From NCBI GenBank assembly GCA_016775335.1, contig JAEUGJ010000019.1, positions 24,275-88,274 on the forward strand: a DNA stretch of 64,000 nt, read 5' to 3'. A model generated the notes under the pieces. It ran no database searches, had not been told where the DNA came from, and saw nothing but the letters and a program-made list of their open reading frames with translations. The DNA is from Mogibacterium sp. (GTDB lineage Bacteria > Bacillota > Clostridia > Peptostreptococcales > Anaerovoracaceae). The position numbers and the translations under genes are program-made. Positions 44,703 to 53,722 of this stretch are shown here, piece by piece. The first letter of the stretch is position 1; each line of letters opens with the position of its first letter.

Positions 44703-45242
44703 ATGAATTCAGATTTTTTTCTGGTTCGACGGGCAAAGAAGGGGGACCCTCAAGCGGTAGATATCCTGGTCCGAAAATATTACGATACGATATTGAATTA
44801 CTGTATCTATCAGCTAAAGGATCGGCATACGGCGGAAGATTTGGCGCAGGAAACGTTCCTTGCGTTTTTTAAAACACTTCCGAATTACAAGCATGAGGGA
44901 AAACTCCTGAATTACCTGTATACTTTGGCCAGAAACAAATGCAACGACGAAAAAAAGCGAAAGCGTAACACGGAGGTTGCGCTGGATGCGGTGATGAATA
45001 CCGCGGAAGCAGAAACAAACTGCGGTTTGGAAGCAAAAGAAGATGCGAATGCAATAACAGAAGCGGTGGAACGGCTGCCGGAAGAAATAAAAGACGTTAT
45101 TTTGTTATACTATTTTGAAGAAAAAAAGGTCAAGGAAATCGCGCAGATTTGCGGGATTTCCTTGCCGAATTGCAAGTACCGATTGCGGCGCGGCCGAGAA
45201 CTGATTCGAGGTTTTTTAGAAGAATCCGGATGGAGGGGGTAA
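44703..45242 (+). CDS. ECF-type sigma-70 family factor
   Basis: A 179-residue RNA polymerase sigma factor with region 2 (about 8-75, LVRRAKKGDPQAVDILVRKYY, split, and AEDLAQETFLAFFKTL) and region 4 (about 118-170, LPEEIKDVILLYYFEEKKVKEIAQICG and the recognition helix NCKYRLRRGRELI). Region 1.1 and 3 are lacking, as in ECF factors. Start 44703 is chosen because ATCGGAGG is 9 bases upstream. The following membrane protein starts 2 bases after its stop and may hold the anti-sigma function. The set of promoters it recognises is unknown. Confidence 0.88.
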   Translation: MNSDFFLVRRAKKGDPQAVDILVRKYYDTILNYCIYQLKDRHTAEDLAQETFLAFFKTLPNYKHEGKLLNYLYTLARNKCNDEKKRKRNTEVALDAVMNTAEAETNCGLEAKEDANAITEAVERLPEEIKDVILLYYFEEKKVKEIAQICGISLPNCKYRLRRGRELIRGFLEESGWRG

Positions 45243-45244
45243 AA

Positions 45245-46009
45245 ATGGGGAATGAAATAGATCGCATGATAAAGAACGCAGCATCGGAATATAAGAAAAA
45301 TGCGGATAGGGATCAATGCGGCACTGCGGCAATGGAAGAAACCATCCGATTGGCGCAGCACATCGTGGCGAAGCAGCAGGCATCCGAGCGAGTGAACTAT
45401 TTGGACTTCCTGCTCTTGCAGATGCGACTGATCAAAAAAGAATGGTGGGCACTGCAAGGGGCGGTGCTGTTTCTTGCTTGGACCGCTTTGAACAGTATCG
45501 GCACGTCGTGGTATGCCCAGCGGGGTATGAGCATTGTGGGAGCCTTGTTTGTGATACTGGCGATACCGGAATTATGGAAAAACCGGGAGACGAAGTCGAT
45601 GGAAATTGAAGAAGCCTCCTATTACACGCTGCGGCACGTTTACGGGGCGAAAATTTTGTCCTTCGGTTTCGTGGATATTGTACTGTTATCCCTGTTCGGG
45701 GTTGCCGCGATACATGCACAGCAGTACCTGATTACGGATTTCTTAAAACAGCTTATATTCCCGGTCATGATCTCCACAATACTGTGCCTGGGTTCGCTGT
45801 CCTTTCATAAAAAAATCAGCGAACTCCTTGCGGCGATGCTATGTCTGGGTGCGAATGCCGGCTGGATGGCGGTGACGATGAACGAAGCCGTGTACAATCG
45901 GATTACTCCGGCAATATGGGGAGGAATGTTTGCCCTCGGATTCGCAATCATCCTTCTCCTCAATTTCAGATTGCTGCATGAACGGCGAAGCGGCTGGGAG
46001 GTAATATAA
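45245..46009 (+). CDS. Membrane protein, possible anti-sigma partner
   Basis: A 254-residue protein with an N-terminal cytoplasmic part of about 70 residues (NEIDRMIKNAASEYKKNAD, then AEETIRLAQHI-like helices) and about six membrane helices from residue 80 on (WALQGAVLFLAWTAL). The position directly after an ECF sigma factor suggests an anti-sigma or sensor role, though no known anti-sigma domain is clear. GGAGGGGGT before the start is a strong ribosome binding site. Its last base overlaps the ATG of the next ABC gene. Confidence 0.6.
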   Translation: MGNEIDRMIKNAASEYKKNADRDQCGTAAMEETIRLAQHIVAKQQASERVNYLDFLLLQMRLIKKEWWALQGAVLFLAWTALNSIGTSWYAQRGMSIVGALFVILAIPELWKNRETKSMEIEEASYYTLRHVYGAKILSFGFVDIVLLSLFGVAAIHAQQYLITDFLKQLIFPVMISTILCLGSLSFHKKISELLAAMLCLGANAGWMAVTMNEAVYNRITPAIWGGMFALGFAIILLLNFRLLHERRSGWEVI

Positions 46010-46908
46010 TGGCTGAACTCATAGTAGATGATGTAGTAAAAGAATATGACGGGGTTGCTGCGGCAGACCACATCTCCCTAAAAATGCAAAAGGGACTGTA
46101 TGGACTGCTCGGCACGAACGGTGCGGGAAAAACCACCCTTATGAGAATGATTTGCACCGTGACCGCGCCAACGTCCGGGGCAATTTACTTTCAGGGGGAG
46201 AATATCCTGGAAATGGGTGCGATGTATCGGGACAAAATCGGCTATCTGCCGCAGGAGTTCGGCTATTATCCGGATTTCAGCGTAAGGAACTACTTGCGGT
46301 ACATATCCGCATTAAAGGGTCTTCCGAAGCGGGTTTCCGAACAGAAAATTGCGGAACTGCTAAAGTCGGTTGGGCTGACAGAATGCGCTTCAAAAAAAAT
46401 GAAGAATCTTTCCGGCGGAATGAAACGGCGTGTGGGAATCGCTCAGGCCATGCTTAACGATCCGGAAATCCTGATACTGGACGAACCGACCATTGGTTTG
46501 GATCCGATGGAACGGATTCGTTTTCGGAACCTGATTTCCGGTTTGGCAGAGGACAAAATCGTCCTGCTTTCCTCCCATATCGTTTCCGATCTGGAAACGA
46601 TTGCCAATGAAGTGTTTATAATGAAGGACGGGAAGATTGTGAACCGGGGGACGGTGAACGAAATCTGCCGCCAGATACCGATAAAAGTCTGGATGTGCAG
46701 AGCAGAGAATTCGGATGCGGAACGGATGATTGCCGTGCAAGGTGGATGTGTCGTAAACGTTCGCAAAGAAGGCAATGTATCGGAAATCCGAGTGATATCG
46801 GAGAACAAGCCCCATGAAAGCGCCGTTTTGACAGACGTGTCATTGGAAGATGCGTTTTTTTATCAGTTTGGCATGCAGGAGGATCGGCGGTGCTGGGATA
46901 CGAATTAA
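46009..46908 (+). CDS. ABC-2 type transporter ATPase
   Basis: A 299-residue ATPase, with Walker A GTNGAGKTT, signature LSGGMKRR and Walker B ILILDEPTIGLDP. The C-terminal 80 residues (WMCRAENSDAERMIAV, ISENKPHESAVLTDVSLEDAFF) match the DUF4162-like tail of CcmA/NatA proteins. It overlaps the previous gene by one base and the next by 19, so all four from the sigma factor on are one operon. Confidence 0.9.
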   Translation: MAELIVDDVVKEYDGVAAADHISLKMQKGLYGLLGTNGAGKTTLMRMICTVTAPTSGAIYFQGENILEMGAMYRDKIGYLPQEFGYYPDFSVRNYLRYISALKGLPKRVSEQKIAELLKSVGLTECASKKMKNLSGGMKRRVGIAQAMLNDPEILILDEPTIGLDPMERIRFRNLISGLAEDKIVLLSSHIVSDLETIANEVFIMKDGKIVNRGTVNEICRQIPIKVWMCRAENSDAERMIAVQGGCVVNVRKEGNVSEIRVISENKPHESAVLTDVSLEDAFFYQFGMQEDRRCWDTN

Positions 46909-48083
46909 AAAAAGTGATATTTAAGCCCTTGCATATCAAAATGATCGTCGGCGCACTGATTGCGGGAATTCTTCTTTCCGGTCTCGCCCTTTGGAGCGTC
47001 TATTACGTGGACCAAAGGGGGACGAGCCATCGGGGTCTTTCGGCGCCCGGAGCGCTTGTGAAAGATAAAAGCCGCTGGAACGGAACACTGACGGATTCTG
47101 TACTGCTTGAAATCGTAAAAAAGCAGCAAAGTATAGATATCAATGATAAAAACAACGGCCCCAATCCGGTATACGGAAAAACCATTCAGTCTTATCGGGA
47201 CATCGAGGAGTTTATCAACCAAACGCTGTGTTACGGAAACGACTATAATCCGGATGCGATTAATCAGGTTTCTCTCGAAACCGCCGAAAGGCTGAACGAA
47301 CTGCGAAAAGAGAACATCGATTCTTTGATTAATGAATACGGAACTACCGCAGCCAAAAAAGAATATTTGAAGAGACAGTTTGCGAAGGTGCGGACGCCGT
47401 TGGAGTATGAACCCTCCGATGCCTTCCGAATAACGGGACCGTTTGCGGCCGCATATGGCTTGCTGCTGGTTTTGGTGATATCGTTTTTAACGGTGGGCGT
47501 TTTTTCGGACGAGATGAACAGCGAGTCCCGCTTCGTCTACTACTCCACGAAGTACGGACCGACAAGGGGTGCCGCCGCAAAGATTCTTGCGGTATTTATC
47601 ATTGCAACGATGCTCTACTGGAGCGGCATGCTGTTGATGTCCCTGATATCCTTTGGCGGAATGGGCACCGGCGGCGCCTTTGCGCCCATTCAGACGGAAT
47701 CCCCTTACAGCATGTATGGGATAAATTTTATGGAACGGTATCTGTTGGTTCTGCTTTCGGGTTATGTAGCCTGCTTGTTTTCGGCGGAAATTGCCATGCT
47801 CCTCTTTGTGAGAACAAAATCCGCAATTTTGGCGGTAAGCATTTCGTTCCTCTTGTTTACGGGTTTTCCGCTGTTGGCCGGAAATGAAGCGTTCGAGAGT
47901 TTTCGAATGCTGACGCCGGATCGGTTGTTTCATGTTCAGAATAATATGAACATTCCGTGCGTATATCAGTTCGGAACGATCGTGTGCAGCCGGGTGACGC
48001 TGCTCATAGTGCTTTACAGCTTATTGCTGATTCCGACTGTTGTCCTTTCATATCGAAGCTTTGCAAGGGACCGGCGTGAATAG
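46890..48083 (+). CDS. ABC-2 type permease
   Basis: A 397-residue membrane protein with one N-terminal helix (about 15-38), an extracytoplasmic or coil region to about 180, and five helices (about 185-205, 230-255, 285-305, 315-330 and 365-385). This is the layout of ABC-2 permeases (NatB/YhaP-like). It starts with GTG 19 bases before the ATPase stop, with CAGGAGGA upstream. The transported compound is not evident; with the ECF sigma unit nearby, a signal-dependent defence or efflux pump is plausible (inference). Confidence 0.8.
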   Translation: MLGYELKKVIFKPLHIKMIVGALIAGILLSGLALWSVYYVDQRGTSHRGLSAPGALVKDKSRWNGTLTDSVLLEIVKKQQSIDINDKNNGPNPVYGKTIQSYRDIEEFINQTLCYGNDYNPDAINQVSLETAERLNELRKENIDSLINEYGTTAAKKEYLKRQFAKVRTPLEYEPSDAFRITGPFAAAYGLLLVLVISFLTVGVFSDEMNSESRFVYYSTKYGPTRGAAAKILAVFIIATMLYWSGMLLMSLISFGGMGTGGAFAPIQTESPYSMYGINFMERYLLVLLSGYVACLFSAEIAMLLFVRTKSAILAVSISFLLFTGFPLLAGNEAFESFRMLTPDRLFHVQNNMNIPCVYQFGTIVCSRVTLLIVLYSLLLIPTVVLSYRSFARDRRE

Positions 48084-48094
48084 AATAAAAAAAT

Positions 48095-48135
48095 AAAAGG
48101 ACCTGCAGCATATCCCGTTGCTGCAGGTCCTTTCG
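48095..48135 (+). terminator. Terminator of the ECF/ABC-2 operon
   Basis: AAAGGACCTGCAGC and GCTGCAGGTCCTTT pair with a 10-base loop. The T run is only TTTCGG, so termination may be partial. Confidence 0.65.
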
Positions 48136-48383
48136 GTAATGTCATGTGCCGTTACTTTTATCTAAGATCGAAACAGGAAACAGGTAAGGTAAAGGAGAAG
48201 AAAAAGAACCTGTCTCAATCGAAAAGCACGAGTAATTTGGTGAATTACAATTAGTATTATGGAGCATTCCATTGGATAAGTCAACAAAAAATCCTAAATA
48301 CACCCATTAGAAATTTTAAATAATTGTGTTTAACAACTAAAAAATATAATACGGGCGGGAATAAACTGTGTAAACCCAATTAT
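48136..48383. other. Intergenic stretch, no gene seen
   Basis: AT-rich sequence between two converging transcripts. No credible open frame, RNA or repeat beyond short AT runs. Confidence 0.6.
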
Positions 48384-48932
48384 TTAAAGGTGTTCCAGTC
48401 GGCGGCAGATTACCGCCGCACCCAGACCGATGACGATGCCCGCAATCATTCCGGAGAACAGAAGCACCGGAAAGTACAGGAAGATTTGACTGTCCTGAAG
48501 CAGAAGAGCGGCCACCAGAAGCTGCCCCATGTTGTGCAGCACGCCTCCGGCCATGCTGACTCCGGCGATGCTGAATTGGCCGGTCTTCTTCAGGGCAACC
48601 ATTCCAAGAAGGCTAATGGCTGCACCGCCCAGAGAATAAAGGGCGCCGAAGACACCGTTGAAAAGAAGACCGGCGATGAGAATTCGAATGACGTTTACCG
48701 CTGCGGCATGTTTCGCGGAAAGTTGATACAGCGCTACCAGTGCGACGATGTTGGCAATTCCAAGTTTAATGCCCGGGACACCCGGATTATATGGTATAAT
48801 AGCTTCCACGTAGGAAAATATCAGTGCCAGTGCGGCCAGCAGAGCGATGGTGGCTACATTGCCGGTTCGGGAATCGGCGGTGCGGCGAGACGTTGTTCCT
48901 TTTGATCTAGCTGGAAATGGCATCGTATTCAT
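48384..48932 (-). CDS. Gx transporter family membrane protein
   Basis: A 182-residue membrane protein with about five helices, of the Gx transporter family (sometimes annotated as heptaprenyl diphosphate synthase component I), with PGVPGIKLGIANIVAL as marker. Its substrate is unsettled. It overlaps the end of the NusG-domain-II gene; from ATG 48923 the spacing to AAGGAGG is 11, from ATG 48932 it is 2, so the start may be 48923. The three-gene neighbourhood with NusG-domain-II and ApbE is one I have seen in Firmicute genomes near respiratory flavoproteins. Confidence 0.85.
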   Translation of the reverse strand: MNTMPFPARSKGTTSRRTADSRTGNVATIALLAALALIFSYVEAIIPYNPGVPGIKLGIANIVALVALYQLSAKHAAAVNVIRILIAGLLFNGVFGALYSLGGAAISLLGMVALKKTGQFSIAGVSMAGGVLHNMGQLLVAALLLQDSQIFLYFPVLLFSGMIAGIVIGLGAAVICRRLEHL

Positions 48933-49284
48933 CGCCTCCTTTTCCCTGAATCTGAACCACCATTTTGTTCGGCAGGCAGATGATGCTCTCCCCGGTGGTG
49001 TGAATGGATTTGTGCTTAACGCATACCTGGTTGTGACAGCTTGCGTGGGTAACGGAAACCTCCCCGTCGCGAATTCGAACCGTGTTGGTTTTCTTCCCCT
49101 GCTTCACCGTAACGGTGCGGTCCTCGGAAATGGAATAGCTGCCGTATACCTTGCCGTCTGTTTTTATGATGACTCGGCTTCCGGACGTATCGAATTGCGA
49201 AATCCAGAGAGACGCCGCCACCCCAATCAGGATGAGCACCCCGGCCAGAAGAATGTCCGCTTTGCGTATGATTCCTTTGAACAT
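48907..49284 (-). CDS. NusG domain II-containing membrane-anchored protein
   Basis: A 125-residue protein with one N-terminal membrane helix (about 10-30) and an outward NusG domain II (about 35-125), with DGKVYGSYSISEDRTV and VSVTHASCHNQVCVKHKSI, where two cysteines could form a pair. In several Firmicutes it accompanies ApbE and Rnf/Nqr-type genes. The exact role is not known. GAAGGAG is 5-10 bases before the ATG. The gene faces apbE across 51 bases; both promoters must overlap. Confidence 0.85.
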   Translation of the reverse strand: MFKGIIRKADILLAGVLILIGVAASLWISQFDTSGSRVIIKTDGKVYGSYSISEDRTVTVKQGKKTNTVRIRDGEVSVTHASCHNQVCVKHKSIHTTGESIICLPNKMVVQIQGKGGDEYDAISS

Positions 49285-49335
49285 AGAACTCCTTCGTAAT
49301 TATTATTTATATAAAGTCAACAGAAAGGACAACCC

Positions 49336-50373
49336 GTGACCCATTATATCGTTAAAAAAATGAAAGGCGTGGCACTTCTGGCCACACTTCTGATTATTAT
49401 AACACAGACCGGCTGCAATAGTAACTCGGATATTGAACCGGTCACCCAGGACAACTATTTCCTGGACACCACTTGCAGCGTTTCAATCTATCAGATTGAC
49501 GGCGGCCTGGACGAGGACAAGGCCAATGCGGCCATCACGAAGGCCTATGACCGTTGCCGGGAGCTGGACAAGCTGCTGAGCAACAAGACCGACTCCGGCG
49601 ACGTGACCAAGGTGAACCGTTCCGGCGGCGCCTGGGTGACGGTGGGAAAAGATGCGGCGACTGTCATAAAAGAAGGTCTCCGTTACGGCAAGCTGTCCGG
49701 CGGTGCTTTCGACATCACCATCGGACGGGTGACGGACCTCTGGGATTTCCACGCGGACAAGCCGAAGCTGCCGGATGAAGCCAAGCTGCAGGAGGCGCTC
49801 CGCCACGTGGACTACCGGAACGTGGAGGTGGACGGAAACCGAATTCGCCTGCTGGACCCGGAAGCCAAAATCGACCTGGGCGGTATTGCCAAGGGGTACG
49901 TGGGAGATGAGATGCGTAAAGTGCTGAAGAAAGAGGGCGTGACCTCCGCGGTCATCAATCTGGGCGGCAACATCGTCACCATCGGCACGAAACCGGACGG
50001 CTCGGAGTACACCATCGGCATCGAGAAGCCGTTCTCCGACCGCCAGGAAATCATCGGCCGCACCCACATCGGCGAAGGAACGGTGGTTACCTCCGGCATT
50101 TACGAGCGCCAGTTTGAATACAAGGGAAAGCGCTATCACCACATTCTCAGTCCGAAGACCGGCTACCCGGTGGATACGGACCTGGAGGCGGTGAGCCTGG
50201 TCACCACCAAGAATTCCTCCATGGATACCGACGCTATGAGCACCATCTGCCTCATGAAGGGCACCAAAGCGGCCAAGAAATTCATCGACAGCCAGAAGGG
50301 CATCGAAGCCGCATTCTACGGAAAAGACGACAAAACATCCACCACCGAGGGGATGGATTTCGAAGCAGAATAA
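49336..50373 (+). CDS. apbE: FAD:protein FMN transferase
   Basis: Attaches FMN from FAD to threonine or serine of target proteins such as RnfG/RnfD or extracytoplasmic flavoproteins; a lipoprotein acting outside the membrane. Signal and lipobox at IITQTGC, then GAFDITIGRVTDLWDF and IDLGGIAKGY, LGGNIVTIG and the C-terminal TTKNSSMDTDAMST, which contain the FAD and magnesium ligands. The length of 345 residues is usual. Start is GTG with AAAGGACA upstream. Its target is not in this window. Confidence 0.93.
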   Translation: MTHYIVKKMKGVALLATLLIIITQTGCNSNSDIEPVTQDNYFLDTTCSVSIYQIDGGLDEDKANAAITKAYDRCRELDKLLSNKTDSGDVTKVNRSGGAWVTVGKDAATVIKEGLRYGKLSGGAFDITIGRVTDLWDFHADKPKLPDEAKLQEALRHVDYRNVEVDGNRIRLLDPEAKIDLGGIAKGYVGDEMRKVLKKEGVTSAVINLGGNIVTIGTKPDGSEYTIGIEKPFSDRQEIIGRTHIGEGTVVTSGIYERQFEYKGKRYHHILSPKTGYPVDTDLEAVSLVTTKNSSMDTDAMSTICLMKGTKAAKKFIDSQKGIEAAFYGKDDKTSTTEGMDFEAE

Positions 50374-50380
50374 CCCACAA

Positions 50381-50417
50381 AAAAAGCGGGATAGTTTCTA
50401 GGAACTACCCCGCTTTT
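50381..50417. terminator. Bidirectional terminator between apbE and the ECF S gene
   Basis: AAAAAGCGGGATAGTT and AACTACCCCGCTTTTA pair with one mismatch. The layout is nearly the same as the terminator at 41321. Confidence 0.8.
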
Positions 50418-50433
50418 ATTTGTGAAGAACCAA

Positions 50434-50991
50434 CTATTTTCTGTGATAGCTGAAGGTTGCGGCGAATCCGGTGCGTCCCAGCATCTGAGAAATCAGAACG
50501 GCCAGAACGGCACCCACTGCAACCTGAAGTGCGTTGAACGGAACGCCCAGCATCGGAGCGGTCCAGTTTCCGTAGATGATGCCCTCGGCGATGTAGTATC
50601 CGGCAACGGTCCACACGGCAGCAACGACAAATCCAATCATTTCCGAAACCGGAACACCCAGGATGTGACGGTTATTCTCGCCTTTTTCCATAGCGGTGGC
50701 CAGCGCCTTCTGCATAATCAGTACCATGCCCAGCTTGATGAAGAAAGACCATGGGGCCCATACCGCATAACCGCTGAGGAGGTCGGCCAGACCCAGACCT
50801 ACGGAACCGGCAAAGATGGCATGCTTTCTCGGAAGAAGCATGGCAGCCAGCAGAACCATGGTGTCACCCAGATGGATGTAACCGGTGCCCACCGGAACCT
50901 TGAAGAACATGGTAGCGATGGTGCCCATGGCGGTGATAAGCGCCGTCAGCACCAGTAAGGATGTGGAATTCATTCGTTCATTTGTATTCAT
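50434..50991 (-). CDS. ECF transporter S component, possibly for vitamin B6
   Basis: A 185-residue membrane protein with about six helices, in the PF07155-type family of ECF substrate-binding subunits. VPVGTGYIHLGDTMVLLAAMLLP and AGSVGLGLADLLSGYAVWAP are characteristic. It needs the general EcfA/A'/T module, which is elsewhere. The substrate is uncertain. A MocR-type PLP-binding regulator is divergent from it, which in other Firmicutes often marks pyridoxine (PdxU-type) transporters; hence the guess of vitamin B6. AGGGGG precedes the ATG. Confidence 0.8.
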   Translation of the reverse strand: MNTNERMNSTSLLVLTALITAMGTIATMFFKVPVGTGYIHLGDTMVLLAAMLLPRKHAIFAGSVGLGLADLLSGYAVWAPWSFFIKLGMVLIMQKALATAMEKGENNRHILGVPVSEMIGFVVAAVWTVAGYYIAEGIIYGNWTAPMLGVPFNALQVAVGAVLAVLISQMLGRTGFAATFSYHRK

Positions 50992-51119
50992 AAGTAATCC
51001 CCCTTGTGATATTTTATTGATTTACTAAAATAATAGATATATAATAACACTGTTGTGTAATTTGAAAAACATGCAATTTAGCATTTTTTAATATGAACAG
51101 ATAGGAGATAAGAGGGGAA

Positions 51120-52559
51120 ATGAAGGATATTGTACTGAACTTAGATGACAGTTTGGAGACCAATCTATACGTACAGATTTATAATCAGTTTAAAGAACGG
51201 ATTCTTTCCGGGGAGATTTCACCGGGCACCAAGATTCCGTCGTTGCGTCGTTTTGCCAAGGACAACGCCATCAGCGTGACCACGGTGGAGACCGCCTACA
51301 ACCAGCTTCTGGTGGAAGGCTATATCGAGAGCCGTCCGAAGTCCGGCTATTACGTGAGCGATCATATCGCCGAGGTGGTGAGTGACTTGAAAACGGAGTT
51401 CAAAGAGGAGTCTCTGGAAAGCATCCTTCCCATGGACGATTCCAAGAACGTGCGGGACAAATCCCTGATCTACGATGAGGAGAGCTTCGAATTCTCCAAG
51501 TGGAAAAAGTGCATGAACAAGGTGTTCAACGAGCATTCCAACATGCTCCAGACCCAAGGCGACGTGCAGGGAGAACAGGCCCTTCGGTACGAAATTGCCA
51601 AATATCTGTACGCGCGCCGAGGCGTGAAGTGCAGTTCCAACCAGATTGTCATCGGCGCCGGTTCCCAGCAGCTGGCGGTCCAGCTGATTCGAATTCTTCG
51701 GGAATTGAACGTGGCCCATGCCGCTACGGAGATGCCGGGATACGGTCCCATTCGGGAAATTTTCCAAGATGAGGGACTGAACGTTTCCCGGATTCCCATC
51801 GATGAAGAGGGAATCATGGTGGAGAAGCTGCCGACCAATATGAAGAGCTTGGTATACGTGAATCCGTCCAACCAGTTCCCGACGGGCGTGGTAATGCCGG
51901 TTGCCCGCCGCTATGAACTGATCAAGTGGGCGGTGGACAACGACAGCTACATTCTGGAGGACGACTACGACAGCGAACTCCGTTATTTCGGTAAGCCGGT
52001 TCCGGCCCTGAAAGGCTTGGACCAGAGCGGAAGGGTCATCTATCTGGGCTCCTTCTCTTCCACTCTTTTTGCGGCGATTAAAATCAGCTACATGGTGCTG
52101 CCGAAGGAATTGGCGGAGATCTTCGAAAAGATTAAAGATCGGTACAGCCAGACCTGCTCCAAAGCGGAACAGCTGTGCCTGGCCATCTACATGGAGGAGG
52201 GATACTATTCCCGAAACATCAAACGGTGCCGCCGCATGAATGCGGGCAAGCTGGAAACCACCATGAAGATGTTCGCCCAAGCCAAGGCGGATTTCATCGA
52301 ACCCATCGATTCCAAATCCGGCCTGGCCATCATGCTTCGGATTCACGCGGACATCCCTGTGGAAGAAGTGTGCCAGACGGGCCACAAGCTGGGTCTCACC
52401 ATGCGGCCGGTTCAGGATCTGTGCACAGAAAAAGAGCAGGTGGTGGTCTTCTACTTCTACCGCGTATCCGACGCCCTGCTCCGTCTTCTGATTAAAATGT
52501 TCGTAAATAATATGAGCAAAGTCCTGGCGGTATACGAGCGCCGGAAATTGCAAGGATAA
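51120..52559 (+). CDS. MocR/PdxR-type GntR regulator with aminotransferase domain
   Basis: A 479-residue one-component regulator. GntR winged helix (about 12-75, SGEISPGTKIPSLRRFAKDNA) is fused to a class I aminotransferase domain (about 105-475). The PLP lysine appears as K321 in FAAIKISYM, the motif YVNPSNQFPTG and EDDYDSELRYFG is the family core. These proteins sense PLP or its adduct with an amino acid and control vitamin B6 or GABA genes. Here it probably controls the divergent S component gene. AAGAGGGG is before the ATG. Confidence 0.92.
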   Translation: MKDIVLNLDDSLETNLYVQIYNQFKERILSGEISPGTKIPSLRRFAKDNAISVTTVETAYNQLLVEGYIESRPKSGYYVSDHIAEVVSDLKTEFKEESLESILPMDDSKNVRDKSLIYDEESFEFSKWKKCMNKVFNEHSNMLQTQGDVQGEQALRYEIAKYLYARRGVKCSSNQIVIGAGSQQLAVQLIRILRELNVAHAATEMPGYGPIREIFQDEGLNVSRIPIDEEGIMVEKLPTNMKSLVYVNPSNQFPTGVVMPVARRYELIKWAVDNDSYILEDDYDSELRYFGKPVPALKGLDQSGRVIYLGSFSSTLFAAIKISYMVLPKELAEIFEKIKDRYSQTCSKAEQLCLAIYMEEGYYSRNIKRCRRMNAGKLETTMKMFAQAKADFIEPIDSKSGLAIMLRIHADIPVEEVCQTGHKLGLTMRPVQDLCTEKEQVVVFYFYRVSDALLRLLIKMFVNNMSKVLAVYERRKLQG

Positions 52560-52574
52560 TTGAAGAGGCAGTCC

Positions 52575-53573
52575 CTATAATTTCAGGGAAACTTCCCCGC
52601 CGGAAAGGAGACGGTGCTCCTCCGGAGTCTTCACCTGCAGGCGGAACTCCGGGTCCACTCCCTCCACGTAGGCGGTATACGGCTCCTTTCCGGTTTCGGA
52701 AACCGTGACATTGCGCCCGATGATAAAACAATTCTTCCGATACTCCTCCAGATACCGAGACGTATCCAGCTGGGACTGCTCGTTCAGTGCTCGGTGGAGT
52801 TCGGCGATCAGTTCGGCGGCGATTTGGTTTCGGGTAAAAGAAGGATGATCGGAATCCGTGAGGGATCCGGCTTTCCCCGCCAGTTCTGCCGGGAAGCTGC
52901 CCTTCAGGCAGTTGATGCCGATGCCCACGATCACCCGTTCGAAGTTGCCGCTTTCCAAGCTGCCCAGCCCTTCCGTGAGGATGCCGCAGATTTTCAGATT
53001 TCCTTTATAGATATCGTTGACCCATTTGATGCCCAGCGTTTCCCCGCTGATTTTTTCCAACACCCGGTGGGTGAGCACCGCCGCGATGGAGGTGACATGG
53101 GTGACCTGGGAAAGAGGAAAATACGGCCGGAAGGAATAGGTGAGGTAGATGCCGGTGCCCTTTGGGGATTCAAAAGTCCGGCCGTAGCGCCCTCGGCCGC
53201 CGGTCTGCCGGTCCGCCAGGATGGCGGTGGCGGGGTCTCCGTAATCCAGGGTGCGGCAGTAGTTGTTGGTGGAATCCACGGAGTCCAGCACCTGCAAGAG
53301 AAGCTCGTTCTCCGGAATTCCGGAGGCGGAAAGGTCTCCTCGAATGAGCTCTTCGGAGAGGATATCGGTGGATGAGGACAGAAGATAGCCCTTGCTCTGA
53401 ATGCTCTGAATATCGTAGCCTTCCTCCTGCAGGGAGTGAATGACCTTCCATACGGCATTTCTGGAAATTCCCAGAGCGGAAGCCAATGCGGCACCGGAAA
53501 CCGGTACCCCCTGGGTCCGGGCGTCTGCGAGATATGCGAGAATTTTTTTACGGGTTGATATTGACGAATTCAT
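52575..53573 (-). CDS. birA: Biotin-protein ligase and biotin repressor
   Basis: Attaches biotin to carboxylase carriers and may repress biotin genes. The N-terminal HTH (about 8-65, VSGAALASALGISRNAVWKVIHSLQEEGY) is present, so it is the bifunctional type. The ligase domain has GRGRYGRTFESPKGTGIYLT-like glycine-rich loop (about 126-145) and KWVNDI with the catalytic lysine. A C-terminal SH3-like domain (about 290-332) closes it. The length of 332 residues is normal. AGGAGG lies 7 bases before the ATG. Confidence 0.95.
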   Translation of the reverse strand: MNSSISTRKKILAYLADARTQGVPVSGAALASALGISRNAVWKVIHSLQEEGYDIQSIQSKGYLLSSSTDILSEELIRGDLSASGIPENELLLQVLDSVDSTNNYCRTLDYGDPATAILADRQTGGRGRYGRTFESPKGTGIYLTYSFRPYFPLSQVTHVTSIAAVLTHRVLEKISGETLGIKWVNDIYKGNLKICGILTEGLGSLESGNFERVIVGIGINCLKGSFPAELAGKAGSLTDSDHPSFTRNQIAAELIAELHRALNEQSQLDTSRYLEEYRKNCFIIGRNVTVSETGKEPYTAYVEGVDPEFRLQVKTPEEHRLLSGGEVSLKL

Positions 53574-53722
53574 GGTTGATTCCTCCTTGATGTGTTCTTA
53601 TTATACCCACCGGAGGGGGGCATGGCAAACGGCGGAATGAAATTGCGAATTGCAGATTTTTTATAGCGTGGTATCGGAGAAAACTCCGTGTTAGAATAAT
53701 AGATATAGATGGAGGATAAAGT

